In this document: one piece after another, positions 9,675-22,164 of the stretch
How positions within the stretch are numbered: position 1 is the stretch's first letter
How the letters are laid out: each line of letters starts with the position of its first letter
Assembly (NCBI GenBank): GCA_038501625.1
Contig: JAZAYU010000019.1
Coordinates: forward strand, 8,219,285 to 8,283,284
Direction: 5' to 3'
DNA: 64,000 nt
Source: Corbicula japonica
Taxonomy: Eukaryota; Mollusca; Bivalvia; Venerida; Cyrenidae
Notes under the pieces: generated by a model
Databases searched by the model: none
What the model was told of the DNA's origin: nothing
What the model saw: only the letters and a program-made list of their open reading frames with translations
Position numbers and translations under genes: made by a program

Positions 9675-12145
9675 TAACCTGCTATTCTATTAATCATGCA
9701 ATTTTACGTTTGTACTCAAATTTGGTTAATTTGTAAATAAATGGACGTCTATTTTATACATCTATCCTGGAGATATTTCTGTAGAAAGTCGGCCATTTTG
9801 TTTAAAATGTATTCCTTTTTAATGTCTAAAAGTACTGAACAATCGGAGATATATGATGCTTGTCTTTTGAAAAAAATAAATAAACCCTTGGAAGATCAGT
9901 GCCAAACTTTATTTTAGGGAAAGACTACTCATATTGTGTAACAAGGAGAATATCAATTAAACACCTAGCTGTATACCTGGACAAAGCGATATATGAATCC
10001 ACAAGTGAAATAAATACAGACAGTTTCTATTATAAATAGAAATTTTGAAAACATGTTCTAAATCCTTTGAGGGAAACGCTTGAAGTAAGTTATGTAAGTT
10101 ATGTAAAATAACAGTATAGCGTCGACATCATAACGTTATTTGATTTATATGGGTATAAGTGTGGCATATTTACCAAAAACTCGATAGTGTATCAGTTACT
10201 GAGAAGAACAAAAATGTAATATAATTTCTATAAATTTAAAGAAAAAAGGTAACTTTCTAAATGGTCATAACGAATAAATACCAAAACTCAGATGATAGAA
10301 AATGCTAGGTGATAACTAAAAACATAGATTTAGAAAATGATCCGGTAGTAGTAAATATTTTTGGAGGAGGACCTATGGTTAGTGGCCGTTGGCTTTATCA
10401 AATAATGTTGCAATGGTAACTTCAATACTGACAAGTAATGAGGAATGAGGAATATTTTACTTTCTACTATTTGTAACTAAATTAATTAGTGAATATGTTC
10501 ATATTAAATTTTCATGATTAAATGATGCACACGAATACAAGGATACGTCACATCAAGATTATTTTAGGTGTTGTAGACAAAAGCACTGAAATGGTCAACA
10601 CAAATAGACAAAGTGTGCAAAACACCTTTAAGTTAGTTAAAGCTATATCTGTTTCATCGCATATTAAAATATCGCACTCCTAAATTGAAAAAAATGCTTT
10701 ATAATGTTTAAGTTACGCCAATTATTGATATTTTAGTTTCTTTGGGTGTTTGCTAAAAAAGAATGTCTGGTAAGGTCTTGACATTTCCGAATAAATTTAC
10801 TAAATTATGATATTTACCAAAAAGCTCTTAAACAATTGTCGATTTTTATTCAATTAGTAAAACTAATTACCAATACCAGATCGCTTTAAATACTATGATG
10901 AAGATTTCCCTTTTTTATAAATCCTTTAATAATTGAGCTCCTTGCATTCGTATAGAGAGTTAATTCTTATACATGTATTTAACAATGAAAACTACTATTT
11001 GCGTTCCCAGAGTAATTTAGTTCTAGTTGTCCTGAAAACAAATACAAAATACCCTAAAAAGACATTCAGTTACAAATTGTGATTCGGAATACAATTCCAC
11101 CTTCAACATTGTACATGTATCTATATAGTTTATGGTAACTGAGAACCATGATACGTCTTGGTTGAGCAATTATACAGATTAACCAAATTCAGAGAACATT
11201 ATGATATTGAAAATAGTTCAAGTATCAATAACTAGATTTTCATCTTGAGCAAATGTAAATAACCTAATTAGGTCATTTATCATCTATTTCTTGTCATATC
11301 GCTAAATGTATTCATTCCATGTAACATTGCATTAACTTCGTTTGTTGCCTTGTTCTTTAACTTAATCTCACATATTAAGTTATCGTGGTTTCTATGAAAT
11401 GTTACAGCAAAAATATGGGTTAACAGGGAGTTTGATTTGATGTGAAAATTGTGAGAGGGCAAAATAGAAATATCGAAGCTCATTTATCATAGAGCAATAT
11501 TTACACCTTTATTTCCACTGCTTCAATATCCTTTACCGGACGAGTGAAGGTCAATCTTCAATGAACACCGTTAGCCTTATCACCGCGCAATGGTAAAGGA
11601 ATGCCCTGGTGACGTCATGAAATCCCCGCTATTTTTATAATTGTTGCTAATTTTAGATAGCTCTTCCTGGAATGTTGCTTTTTTTAGATTACTTTTATTT
11701 TTAGTTGCTTTTATACCCCTCAAACCGGAAGTAAACAAGTTTACTTATATGACATCATCAATAAGCACGTTCCATTTTCTAGAATTATCATTGGTTGAAA
11801 ATAACGCATTAGCCTTTTCTAACTTCCCGCCAAAATAACGGTTTTTACTTAGACTATCATTTACTCGCATAGATAGTACTTGCTGTGATACAAATTTGAT
11901 GTTTGTTGTGAAATATTAGGTTTTTCTGTATATAAATGTTTGAAAAAACGGATGAATGTGTTCAATAAACATGGAACTATTTTTGGTCGTAGTATGATTT
12001 TTTTGATTTGAGTAAATAGGCGGACCAGTCCAAATGCCAAACCCGGGGTAAGAAATGTTTTAAACAACATTTCGAAATTAGTAAAAAGTATATATTTTAT
12101 ATTAAATTTAGAAACAAAATGATAAAATGAGGTGTAAATATAAGT
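9675..12145. other. Intergenic DNA, no gene supported
   Basis: About 2.5 kb of A+T-rich sequence. There is a small direct repeat of AAGTTATGT at 10085-10108. Short frames at 11280-11483 (minus) and 11641-11838 (plus) show no family motif. A TGACGTCA palindrome (CRE-like) lies near 11610, with nothing to show use. Confidence 0.5.
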
Positions 12146-12262
12146 AATAAATTTCGTGTTTGATAAGTTCACCGAGTCTTGAACGTCATTAGGGCTGGTT
12201 AAAGCACGCGTGGAGTCCTTCGGACTCCACACACTTTGAACTTATCAAACACGAAATTTATT
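12146..12262. repeat. Perfect 26-bp inverted repeat with an inner hairpin
   Basis: The arm 12146-12171 (AATAAATTTCGTGTTTGATA and six more bases) is perfectly inverted at 12237-12262. The 65-bp spacer contains a second perfect hairpin at 12211-12229, TGGAGTCC-TTC-GGACTCCA. No coding role is visible. It could be a foldback element or a structured RNA; nothing decides between them. Confidence 0.95.
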
Positions 12263-12815
12263 CCTTAATTGAACTTCTAATCATCCGTCATCATTTCAAG
12301 CCATGTTTTTCTTATGTATGAGAATTTTAATCCATTAAACCACTTTCCATTTCCTTGAAATGTTTTCCGAAAATATTTACCAAACTGAATTAAAGTTCGA
12401 TCCGTGCAACCGTATTTCTCCAAGAAACAACCAAATTTATCTTGGCCAATTAGACACCATACTGCATGTATCTACCTACAGTAAGTAAAAAAAGAAAAAC
12501 AACAAATCGTAGCGTAACAAGCCATCCAGAACACGATGCATTACACGTGCTATAGTTTAATGTAGAAATTAACAACAAACGAGAGCAGCTTGGAGATACA
12601 AAGACAAAAACACAGCTTTACAGATGACCACGAAATTCAATAAAAACCTTAATATTTGTTCTATTACAGATTGAAATTATAAAACAATATATAAACGAGA
12701 CAAACAAATAGCACTAGGATTGTTCTCACAGAAATTCACGAAGAAGCTCAAACCTAGATAATGTTTTGTCTTAAGTTAAGTCGTTGAATTGTGAAGTTTT
12801 CTATATAAAACACTC

Positions 12816-13213
12816 TAGGATTGAATCGATATTTGATGGTTTTAATTTGAGTGTGTGAAATATTATTTTTAACAATCCAACTGTTTTATACCCAGATGAA
12901 CACATTCAAACATCGATTGGTTCTTTCCTTTTATTTGCATTTTATTAATACATAATCTATAAGATATTTGAATGGCCTTTGGAAAACAGCCGCGTTTACA
13001 CAAATTGAATGAGGGCGCGCTTTTTCGCAGCAACTCGTGGCAAAGCGTACCTGCTTGTCGACGTCACATGTCAAAACATTGTTCACACTCCAAAAATTGT
13101 TAGTGGCTTTTACTGTACCCACGCCTCCTAAAATAATATTTTTTACACTGCGTACCATCAGGAATAAGGATTCGTTAGACCAATATGACCTCATCGTAGA
13201 AGAAGCTGGAGTG
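12816..13213. repeat. R3 dispersed repeat, copy 1
   Basis: About 400 bp that align with 52255-52680. Shared stretches include GCTTTTTCGCA-CAACTCGTGG and ATTCGTTAGA followed by TCATCGTAG. The first ~95 bp form an imperfect palindrome bounded by ATCGAT at 12825 and 12912. A minus-strand frame through both copies keeps a partly similar CEKAR/CEKAC-HS string, but length and context do not support a gene. Confidence 0.65.
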
Positions 13214-13241
13214 TAAAAATTGTGTGTTGTAGCTTAATATA

Positions 13242-14332
13242 CACTCGTCAAAAGTTCTAAGTTCACTCTTTTCAATTTTGAATATCTCAAAGTAAACTTG
13301 TTCTAAATGAATGAAAGTTTAACATAATGTTAATTATGGTTAAACAATAATATATTTTTGAATACCGTGCATATGTTTTATGTATTACGTCATCCACGTC
13401 GGCATACGCTATTTATGCGTTATCCCCGTGTGGCAATCGAAATTTATTTTTTTTACAAGCGTTTTTGTTTTTCACATGTTCACCGACTCAAGACAAACAC
13501 AAAAAACACACCAACAAATTGTAACCATGGAACGGTTGACGTCAGCAGACAACGACATTGCCGTCAAAATTCTTTTCACTGGCACAACTTCAAATTTGCT
13601 GTAAAAAATCTTGAGGGTTTTCGTAAATGCAAAGGAAATACCTTATTTTTTGCATATTTTATTAATTTAAGAAGAAAATCAAACGATATTATTTTCTAGA
13701 TTGATTACGTTGCTTACTTTCAATAAACTGTAAAATCGAATTATTCGAAAATGACGTTTATTTGGTCAAAAGCGTGTCCGAAAACTGGTCAATTTTATCA
13801 AAATGAATACACTTTTTTCGTTCGGAAAGGCTGTTAACATCTACCATAGAGAATTGCATCATCCCAAACTGCTAGACAATTCAAAATCTTTTGGCACAAA
13901 ACATTGTGAAAAAAAATGGAATTTTCTCACTGAAATCCTTTAAAAACGTTATGGATAAAATAGAGAAGAGTGCGTTGGCTCATCGTGCCCAGCAGACCAT
14001 TACAAAGCTACAGGAAGCTATTTTAGTGCAATGACATGGCAAACTACAATATTTGCTTTAAATTTACATGAAATTTAAATTATACAGAGATGAGAAAACG
14101 ATCACAAATGATAGCCGATGCAATGATAATAAACTTGCGAATTGCTCTCTGAGTACAAGTGAGCTAAAATGTTATTATTTTTTAATCTGTTTAAGCAGAC
14201 TTAAATTTTTTGGTGTGCTTTGATAGAATATTGCTTCTTCTTCATTGTATTTTACACTATTTTGAAAGATTCAATCAAATAATTTGAAAAATTAACATTT
14301 ATCAAGTGTGCACTTAGAACTTTTGACTAGTG
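13242..14332 (+). mobile_element. Tc1/mariner-like element, copy 1 (non-autonomous)
   Basis: The termini are CACTCGTCAAAAGTTCTAAG on the left and its inverted form ending GACTAGTG on the right. TA lies on both sides (13240-13241 and 14333-14334), as in Tc1/mariner. Length is 1,091 bp, near that of a full element. Open frames at 13358-13699 and 13380-13604 share MERLTSADNDIAVKIL with the second copy at 27309-28545, but I see no DDE/D motifs and no continuous transposase. It may be a decayed or captured segment. Confidence 0.8.
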
Positions 14333-14379
14333 TAGTGTGTAGTGTGTTGTAGCTGTCGTTGCTGTCATTGCGTGTAATG

Positions 14380-14950
14380 ATTTCATATCATACATACAGC
14401 CAAACATGCAGTTTTAGGCAACAGAATCATCAGTATCACTAAGTCAAGTTGTTAAATATTAGTACGATTGCTTACCAAGAAAGGCTGATCTCGTGCAAGA
14501 AAAGTGTTGTGAAATATTCTGCTGACCACTGACTGACTTTATTAATGTACAAGTTTAGGTTACTGTCATTTATTAGTACGTTATTCAACTAGTTTGAGAA
14601 ATATTTCGTAATACGCGCTAGCTAGATTTTAAAACCACATTTGAATTTGGGACTTATAATCGTCACACTTATAAGATGTGTAGACGGCGCTTATTCCTTT
14701 TTTAAACGTTAAAATGCTGATCATTCTTGCTGTTCATATTAATCTATCATTGCTTTTAAATCATGAAAGCGAAAATGTTAAACCTTTAAATCAATCTTTT
14801 GCGATTAATATTGATTGCTATCGAACATGATCGGAAGCTCTCACAATATCGCGTGAGGAATACTCACAAATTTGTTTTCATGTCCCATCAATATGTCTCG
14901 GGTAAAGTCGGTATCACATGTTTTGATTTGCATGTATTTTATAACTTATA
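14380..14950 (+). repeat. R4 dispersed repeat
   Basis: Contains the GGCAACAG-ATCAGTATCAC block (about 14418), CTGCTGACCACTGACTG (about 14519) and the ATCGCGTGAGGAATACTCA block (about 14849), all matched in order by 15675-15990. It starts shortly after the Tc1/mariner-like element ends. Confidence 0.6.
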
Positions 14951-15674
14951 AACCCATTGCCTGCTTGTAAAGCTGAGAGACAACGTTTCAATATTAATAA
15001 CTAGCTTGATTGATTTTCTCAGTTTAACGTCAGGACCTGCCTCGCCACCTACGTGTACATTTATGACTATCTGGATAGTTTTAAACACGACAAATTACTT
15101 ATCCAGCATGATTCGATACAACCGCAGTAAGGCATCCATGGACGCCCCTTTGCAAACAGATTTGATTGACTTATTTTGCTGTATGATTTCTATCTATTAA
15201 AACTGAAATTAAAAAGAATGTTATGCTCATAGAATTTTATTCAGCTCTTAATATATGCCTACAGGATTATTGATTAAAACTACATCAGATTCTTCAGTCA
15301 CGATATTATTTAATATAAATTTGAATTTTATTCTAATTATAAGTTTAACTAAATGTGTTTTTCTAAGTTTTATTGTAGTAACAGTGAAAAACTTTATGAT
15401 CTTCTTGTCCCAATAGGTTTGGAATTATATTGAAGAACAAACAAGGCCTTGCTAATAGATTCTGAACTTTTTACTTCAATCGATTTCCTGTATAAGATAA
15501 TACTTGGATTTTGGATTCACTGGTTCTTTATCTTAATTAGATAAAAAATCATTTTGAAACTTAGACGCAGAATCTGGTAAGGCAGAGAGTGGAATTTGTC
15601 TACAATGATAATTAAATTGTTTATTTGCATCCAGACCTCTGCTTTTTATTGACCGTTTTGTAACATATTAATAT
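14951..15674. other. Intergenic DNA between two R4 copies
   Basis: A+T-rich. A 64-codon frame at 15006-15200 has no recognisable motif. Nothing else seen. Confidence 0.5.
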
Positions 15675-15990
15675 ACATCTCGTTGGTTTTGAGGCAACAG
15701 CAACATCAGTATCACCAAATCAAGGTGTTTAACTAACACGCGTCCGACCAAAACAACAAATATTTGTGCGATTGCTCGAAGAGAGATTGATCACCTACAT
15801 GTAAAGAGCTGCGAACGAGGCTGCTGACCACTAACTGTCTTTACTGATTATGTCCCACAACATATATATAATATAGCGTGATGAATATTCATAAATTTGT
15901 TATGAACAATCAATCTGTCCCGGGTGAAGTTTGCAAGCGAACAATGTCATGCCGCAAATTACTCGAAGACATGAACTATTACTTCAAATA
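15675..15990 (+). repeat. R4 dispersed repeat, second nearby copy
   Basis: Same block order as 14380-14950 but more compact: GAGGCAACAGCAACATCAGT, GCTGCTGACCACTAACTGTC, then TAGCGTGATGAATATTCATA. The spacing differs by a deletion in this copy or an insertion in the other. Confidence 0.6.
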
Positions 15991-16469
15991 ATCAGGTTCT
16001 TAAAGAATTGTAAGGAGGCTTATACTTTGTAACAGAAATTGCATTTGCTAAATAAACGTTGTACATCTTAAGAAGCATGTTCGAAACATTTTCGATAAAA
16101 TGAAGTAGTTCATTATGATGCTTGTCATTTCTATCTACCCTTTCCTGCATTAAAATCACTTCAGCAACGTTCATTAATTGATATAACAGTAAGTCTGTGG
16201 GAAATCTTCGAAAGATTAAAACTTCGTGTAGCGTATCCACTTTGTTCTAAGCATTGATTTTTAACGTTTTAATTCATTAAATACTCACAGGTAAAGCAGA
16301 CAGAATTCCGTCTACTTGTTATTTTACAAACAGTTGTTTGTATACAGTGAACAACTTTTCTAAGTATACACTATTTTTCTTCCGATATTGTTCGCATTTG
16401 TGTGAATATTGGAAAGAAATCTTGACTGTTATCCATGACTATACAATGATTTATTTAAAAAAGACGCCA
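15991..16469. other. Intergenic DNA, nothing recognised
   Basis: An 82-codon minus-strand frame (15992-16240) has no known motif and no coding support. Otherwise plain A+T-rich sequence. Confidence 0.45.
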
Positions 16470-16600
16470 CAAACTCCCGGTGCGTTACCGCCTTGGAAAG
16501 GTCAATGGCAAAACAATTAGCCACTGGAGGTTCTAAGGTGCCCAAACCTCACACTTGCCCAAACAGGTTCTCATATGAACAAAAAAGGTTTTGTCAGAAC
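16470..16600 (-). repeat. R1 repeat fragment
   Basis: GTTACCGCCTTGGAAAGGTC, GCCACTGGAGG and CTCACACTTGCCC match the inner part of R1 at 4040-4150. The outer end is missing. Confidence 0.7.
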
Positions 16601-17130
16601 TGTATTACCTCAATGAGATCAAGGTGTCTAGCGGTTATAAGATCTAAAGGTGGCCTTATGCGATATTGACAGATGTTGTGAATTTGTATTCTGTAGGTGC
16701 CAGTTTTCTAAATGATTGTGAACAGTCAGTTGTCTGTCATTTTGAATTAATCAGTAAGTATCAATTGCATGTTTATTGAAAGTTTTAGAGCGATAACTCA
16801 ATTATTAAGCAAGTAATGCCCCAGTACGATGGTGTATAGTTGTTACTCTCCTTATTGTAGGATTATTGTTTACAAAATGAATAAAACTGAGACAAAAAAT
16901 ATGCCGACATTACATGTTGCAATTTTATTTATGGTTATGTCAAAAACATTTGCCACCCGGAGCAGCAAACATTATGAATTAAAATAAAATAAAACTAAAA
17001 CTTTTCAAACCGATTTGCACATGTATTTTAAATTTTATACTAAATAAAATAAACCAACACATTTCAAAAAGCGTGTTTTTTTTAAACATTATTATTATTT
17101 GTTTAAAAAGTGACGAAAATAATAAAACAA
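16601..17130. other. Intergenic DNA, nothing recognised
   Basis: A+T-rich sequence leading to the element at 17131. No repeat or gene seen. Confidence 0.4.
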
Positions 17131-18010
17131 GAGGGTCCATAGGACCCTGGGTCGCTCACCTGTCAACAACTGCTCAATGGTTGCCAGAGTTGTGTGCAAG
17201 TTTGGTAAAATCAAATCAAAAATAATGCTGCTAAAATTTACTATATAACGATATGTAATAAAACTAGTGACCCCGGGGCAGGGCCATTTTTGATCCCAGG
17301 AGAATAATTTGAAAACAAGTTTTATAGAAGACCACTACATGATGACACATACCAATACCAAGGTTCTAGGCCTTATGGTTTTAGAGAACAAGATTTTTTA
17401 AGTTTTCCCTATATAAGTCTATGTAAAACAGGTGATCCCTGGGGCAGGTCCATTTTTGACCCCAGTGGGATACTTTGAACAATTTTAGTAGAGGACCACT
17501 AGATGATGCTCTATACCAAATATCTAAGCTCTAGGCCTTAGGGTTTCAGAGAAGAAGATTTTTAAAGATTTACTATATAACACTATGTAATAAAACTAGT
17601 GACCCCCGGGGCGGAGCCATTTTTGACCCCAGGAGAATAATTTGAACAACTTTTGTAGAGGACCACTACATGATGACACATACCAAATACCAAGGCTCTA
17701 GGCTTTGTGGTTTTAGAGAAGAAGATTTTTTTAAGTTTTCCCTATATAAGTCTATGTAAAACAAGTGACCCCTGGGGCGGGGCGATTTTTGACCCCAGGG
17801 GGATAGGTTGAACTATTTTGGTAGAGGACCACTAGATGATGCTGTATACAAGAAACATTTCTGGGAAGTTTGGATGAAATTGGCTTAGCGGTATATGAGA
17901 AGATGTCGTTTAAATTAAAAGTTTACGGACGGACGGACGACGGACGCACGGACGCCCGACAAATTGCGATCACAAAAGCTCACCTTGTCACTATGTGACA
18001 GGTGAGCTAA
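17131..18010 (+). mobile_element. Bivalve-type element with four internal ~167-bp repeats
   Basis: The left end has a perfect hairpin GGGTCC-ATA-GGACCC (17133-17147) and GCTCACCTGTCA (17154-17165). The right end has the inverse TGACAGGTGAGC (17996-18007) within a strong hairpin (17978-18008), followed by AAAAA. Inside, CTATATAA starts copies at 17241, 17409, 17573 and 17742, about 164-169 bp apart. Copies 1 and 3 share AATAATTTGAA and CTACATGATGACACATACC; copies 2 and 4 share CTAGATGATGCT, so the order is ABAB. A GGACGGACGACGGACG-rich stretch follows. No protein is encoded. It resembles the pearl/Helitron-like repeat-bearing elements known from bivalves, an assignment made from memory. Confidence 0.75.
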
Positions 18011-19919
18011 AAATAACTCTGTTCTCTTGAAAATATTATAAAAACAAACGTAAATATGAAAGCCCTAGAAGGTATTTTTCTTATGTCGTTACTCCTTTCT
18101 TGCTTCCTTCACAGTACCACGCTAATGTCAACCATAAACTTTTCGGTAATACATGTAGTATGGTATAGCCGTTATATGTTTAACAAGCTTGGTTCGGTGC
18201 ATTTACACATCATTTCGTAATACCATGGTGGTGACAGAGTACTCAAAGTTAAGAGTCTGAGACGAATAATATGAACGGATTTCAGAAACACTCCTTAATT
18301 TTAATGTCTTTCATTACAACAGTTCTCAATCACTCCCCGAAAGGAGAATATCAGTTTTACTGAATGTATACGTATATGTTTCGTTACTGAACTAAGGGAT
18401 TTCATATATAAAAAAAAATCATGTATTTTACAAATAAAGCATTTTCTACACACTGCTCTCGACTTTCTGTTGAAAAATGCTCCAATGCAATCCAAATTTT
18501 AAGTTGAACATGTACACGTTTAGAAGAAAATTTCTGAAGCAAGAAACCGTGACTGTGTATTTTGCCTGATTTTGGTGAAGTAGACATTAAAAACTAAACT
18601 ATGGGTACATGTATCAAATAGTACAAAAAAGGCGACTCAGTAACAGAAACAAGACAGTGATGTTGAGAAATTTTGCTGTTAGATAGATTTTGATAATTTT
18701 ATTTTTTATTGATAAACAAGCACTGACGCCTGTAGATGGTCATTAAACTGTTTGACTTATTATTTCCAACTTGAAAATTTTTTAATATCCTTTTTTGGTG
18801 TTAAAGCTCTACATTTCGTAAAAAATGACAACGAAAGAAGATAGTATCAAATGACAAAACGATTAAAATTTCAGGACTTGTTTGGACATAACCCTTATTG
18901 TATCTGTACATAACGTGTGAAACTATAGTTGTAGATATTTTATCAAATGCACGAAACATGATGTCAGATGTTGCACACGATTTTCCAAGGACATTTCCAT
19001 TTGTATCATTAAATTATACTACTCAAATTTTCATAAGGTTTGTCACTGTAGTCTGTAATTATAATTGTTATTGTTAACGGTTTAAAACAGTTTATGATTA
19101 TTTAACTTTTTGTGTATTGTTTTTTAAAGAAATTAGTCTGAATTAAAATATTGAAGTGAAAACGTGGGTGTAAAATGATCTAAAATTTACGGACTATAAG
19201 TAAAGCGATAACAAATCGATTCGGTTTCGAATTTGTCAATCATATTTTCCTGATATATGTTCAATGATATTTTAGTATGCATAACGATACAAATACCGTT
19301 TGTGGCATTGATAGTTTGTTCCCTTAATAGGACGTTGAAAGCTACTTTGAACATCTCCACAGGGTTAAGGTTTCCTTTTTCATCTAGTATAATTTTAAAG
19401 ATCATTTTTGAAATAAAATGGAAATTTAATACAAATCGCTTTTTCTTGTCGCTATTATTGTAAATAAAGCCTCCAATATGAGTGCTCTGTGATCTGAGAT
19501 CGGTCAGATATTATAATCAGATAACTGGGTACACTCATTTATTTGAAAAGATAATTAACTGAATGATAATGAACATGTGCTATTATTTTCAACAATGTTA
19601 ACGAATTTTCTGACACTTGTTAGGCGAACGAAACACTCTTGACAGAAGTTTACAACGATCAATTTAACAACAACATATAATTTTAGTCACGACAGCTTTT
19701 AAATACCGTGTTCTAATATGTTCATACAGCAGAATGTTATCCCGCTTGGAAGTTGTAAGGCGACTGTGTTTCCTGGATGAGACGTCGCTACACTTTTCAG
19801 CTGTTAGTTTTATTATCTTTATCTCTATATCGACATTAGGAAAATCAATCCATTGTTATTTGTCTTGTCTTCCGTTGAACAGGAACGAAACCTGTCATAA
19901 ATGTCACAAATATGTATAA
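18011..19919. other. Intergenic DNA, no gene supported
   Basis: A+T-rich. At 18681-18716 a 35-base stretch resembles the subterminal part of the TTAA foldback element, but it is isolated. Short frames (for example 19187-19405, 19257-19463, 19734-19919) have no motifs. Confidence 0.5.
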
Positions 19920-19990
19920 AATATAAAATCGCATGACGAACTTTCATAAACTAGTTTTTCCTGTCCCAAATGGTGCAGTCTATCTGACTC
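19920..19990 (+). repeat. R4 dispersed repeat fragment
   Basis: ATCGCATGACGAACTTTCAT followed by TTTTCCTGTCCCAAATG matches the same part of R4 as in the copies near 9.3, 14.85 and 15.87 kb. Confidence 0.5.
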
Positions 19991-20618
19991 AGAAGATGTC
20001 TGTAGCCATCCAAGTCAATATTGTTAATAATTCGTAGACATGGAATTTTCCTGAAAATAATTGTCTCGAGTACGCAATCTATAATTAAAGCCTTGTTCAT
20101 GTAGAAATATTTACACTTATAAACTCGTTTTCTAGTGAACACTGCATCTTACGTAATTGTGTACACCTTAATGCTTCGTTAAGTCCAATGCCTAAGCGAT
20201 TTCTAATTTTTACCGTCTAGCAATTGGGGCGTTACGGATCTTTTACGTTAATTGTACAAAATGTAATGGTCTATGAATCTATTTGTTCTCCCTATTTACC
20301 TTTAACTTAAATGCAAAATTTTGCCATTTTCTAAAGAACTACAGCTATTATTGAAAACAGTTTGAGAATGTTGTTGGCTGCTACGTTTAAGTACATGTAC
20401 CATTTTATGAGATTTTTTTAATTTCCACCAGAATACTCATTACCAAAACACTGCAGTTAATATAAAATTGGGGATACTGTTATACAATTTTCTGCACTCT
20501 TGCCTGTTTAATTATCTGTGTTTCTTTCCTTAAGGAAATTCCGAACGCAACATTCGATAACCCTGAACAGACCGTCAATCATAAGCTTTTACATTTAAGT
20601 CATATTTCAGCGTTCTGT

Positions 20619-21857
20619 TTGTCTGCCTGTAACATACAAAACATTTCAAAATATTTAGATTACCATTTACAGCCATTAATGCAAGCTCTACCTTCATATG
20701 TTAAAGACACTAGTGATTTTATTCATAAACTTAAAACTCTTAAGCTAACAGATAAAAAAACTTATTCGGTCACTTTGGATGTAAGTTCATTGTATACCAA
20801 TATCCCTCATGCTGAGGGTATTGAAGCATGCAGACATTTTTTGGAAACTAGTTGTTACAATGGCAGACTATCAACAGATAATATATGTAAACTTGTCAAT
20901 TTGGTATTACACAACAACTTCTTTCAATTCAATGGTATTAATTTTCTTCAAAAAATGGGTACAGCCATGGGCAGCCCAATGGCACCATGCTATGCGTCTT
21001 TATTTATGGGTAAACTGGAACAGATGTTTTTGGATGGATGTAAATATAAACCAGATGCGTGGCTTAGATTTTTGGATGACATTTTTATGATTCGGACTTA
21101 CTCTTTAGAGGATTTGTATAAATTTATTGAATCACTTAATGCTTTTCATCCAAATATAAAGTTTACTTACAATATCTCAGAATCTCATGTAACATTTTTA
21201 GATGTTGATGTGTATATTGATGAGAAAAACAACATCAGTACCAGTGTTCATGTAAAACCAACAAATATTCATCAGTATGTACATTACACTTCTAGTCATC
21301 CTATGTCGTGTAAAAATAGTATTCCTTTCAGCCAGGCCAAACGTTACAGGCGTATTTGCTCTGATAACAACCAGTTCATGGAGTCACTTGATGAGTTATA
21401 CAAGTATTTTGTTGCCAGGAACTATTCCAAGCCAATTATTGAGACTGCTTTTGAGCATTTCAAAACTATGTCCCAAACTGAAGCTCTGCAACCCACTGTT
21501 CAAAGTGTTAACAAAAATATTATACCTTTTGTTGTAGAATACAATCCGTCTTTGCCAAATATTGGTTTTATAATCAACAAGTACTGGGATTTATTAAAAC
21601 TATCTAATAATCCTGCAGTTAGAGAACTACATAAAAACAAGCCCGTCATGGCTTTCAAACGCCCAAAGAACATTAAGGACATTCTTGTAAAAACTACTTT
21701 TCAACCTCAGAACAATGTTAAATATACATCTGTTAAATGCAACCATCCTAGATGTTCTCACTGCTCTAACATCATTGAAAGTGATAGTTTCACTAGCTCT
21801 CAGTATCATGCAGAATTTAAATTAAATCATAATACTGATTGTACAAGTTCAGAATGA
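20619..21857 (+). pseudogene. Penelope-like element reverse transcriptase
   Basis: This frame of about 410 residues holds LDVSSLYTNIP (D54, motif A), AMGSPMAPCYASLFM (motif B, 116-130), RFLDDIFMI with FLDD at 151-154 (motif C), HVTFLDVDV (motif D/E region) and YTSSHP. Near the C-terminus CNHPRCSHC, a Cys/His cluster, comes before the endonuclease as in Penelope-like proteins. All catalytic aspartates are kept and there is no internal stop, so this is a fairly young copy. The frame opens without an ATG (the first codon shown is TTG at 20619), in keeping with truncation. It ends at a TGA (21855-21857) caused by a frameshift. Confidence 0.92.
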
Positions 21858-22164
21858 TGTAATTTATTTAATAACTTGTAAAAAATGCAATATGCAATAT
21901 GTTGGCCAGACCAGTCAAAAAGTGTCTAAGCGTATGAACAATCACCGTTTTGATATCAATAGCTTTATAGATCCTGCATTTTCTACACTGGTTGCTTCCC
22001 ATTTCAACCAAAATAATCACAGTCTAAATGACTTTAGTTTCATGTGTATTGATAAAGTTCATAACAATATGGAGAGACTTATGAAGGAAACTTACTGGAT
22101 TCATAAATTGGGGACAGTTTTTCCACAGGGTCTAAATTCTAAAATATTGTTTGGCTTATCATGA
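21858..22164 (+). pseudogene. Penelope-like GIY-YIG endonuclease domain
   Basis: One base out of frame from the RT, DVIYLITCKKCNMQYVGQT continues the protein without loss of residues, so the break is a single-base indel near 21853. The GIY-YIG core reads VIYLI then YVGQT, with the catalytic Arg in KRMNNHR and the catalytic Glu in KETYWIHKL. It ends PQGLN, then TGA at 22162-22164. An ATG at 21892 begins the longest isolated frame but is not the natural start. This domain nicks target DNA in Penelope-like elements. Confidence 0.9.

Noticed and set aside
18681..18716. Third copy of the TTAA foldback element
   Set aside because: Only about 35 bases resemble the subterminal part, with no TTAA, no second arm and no flanking similarity.
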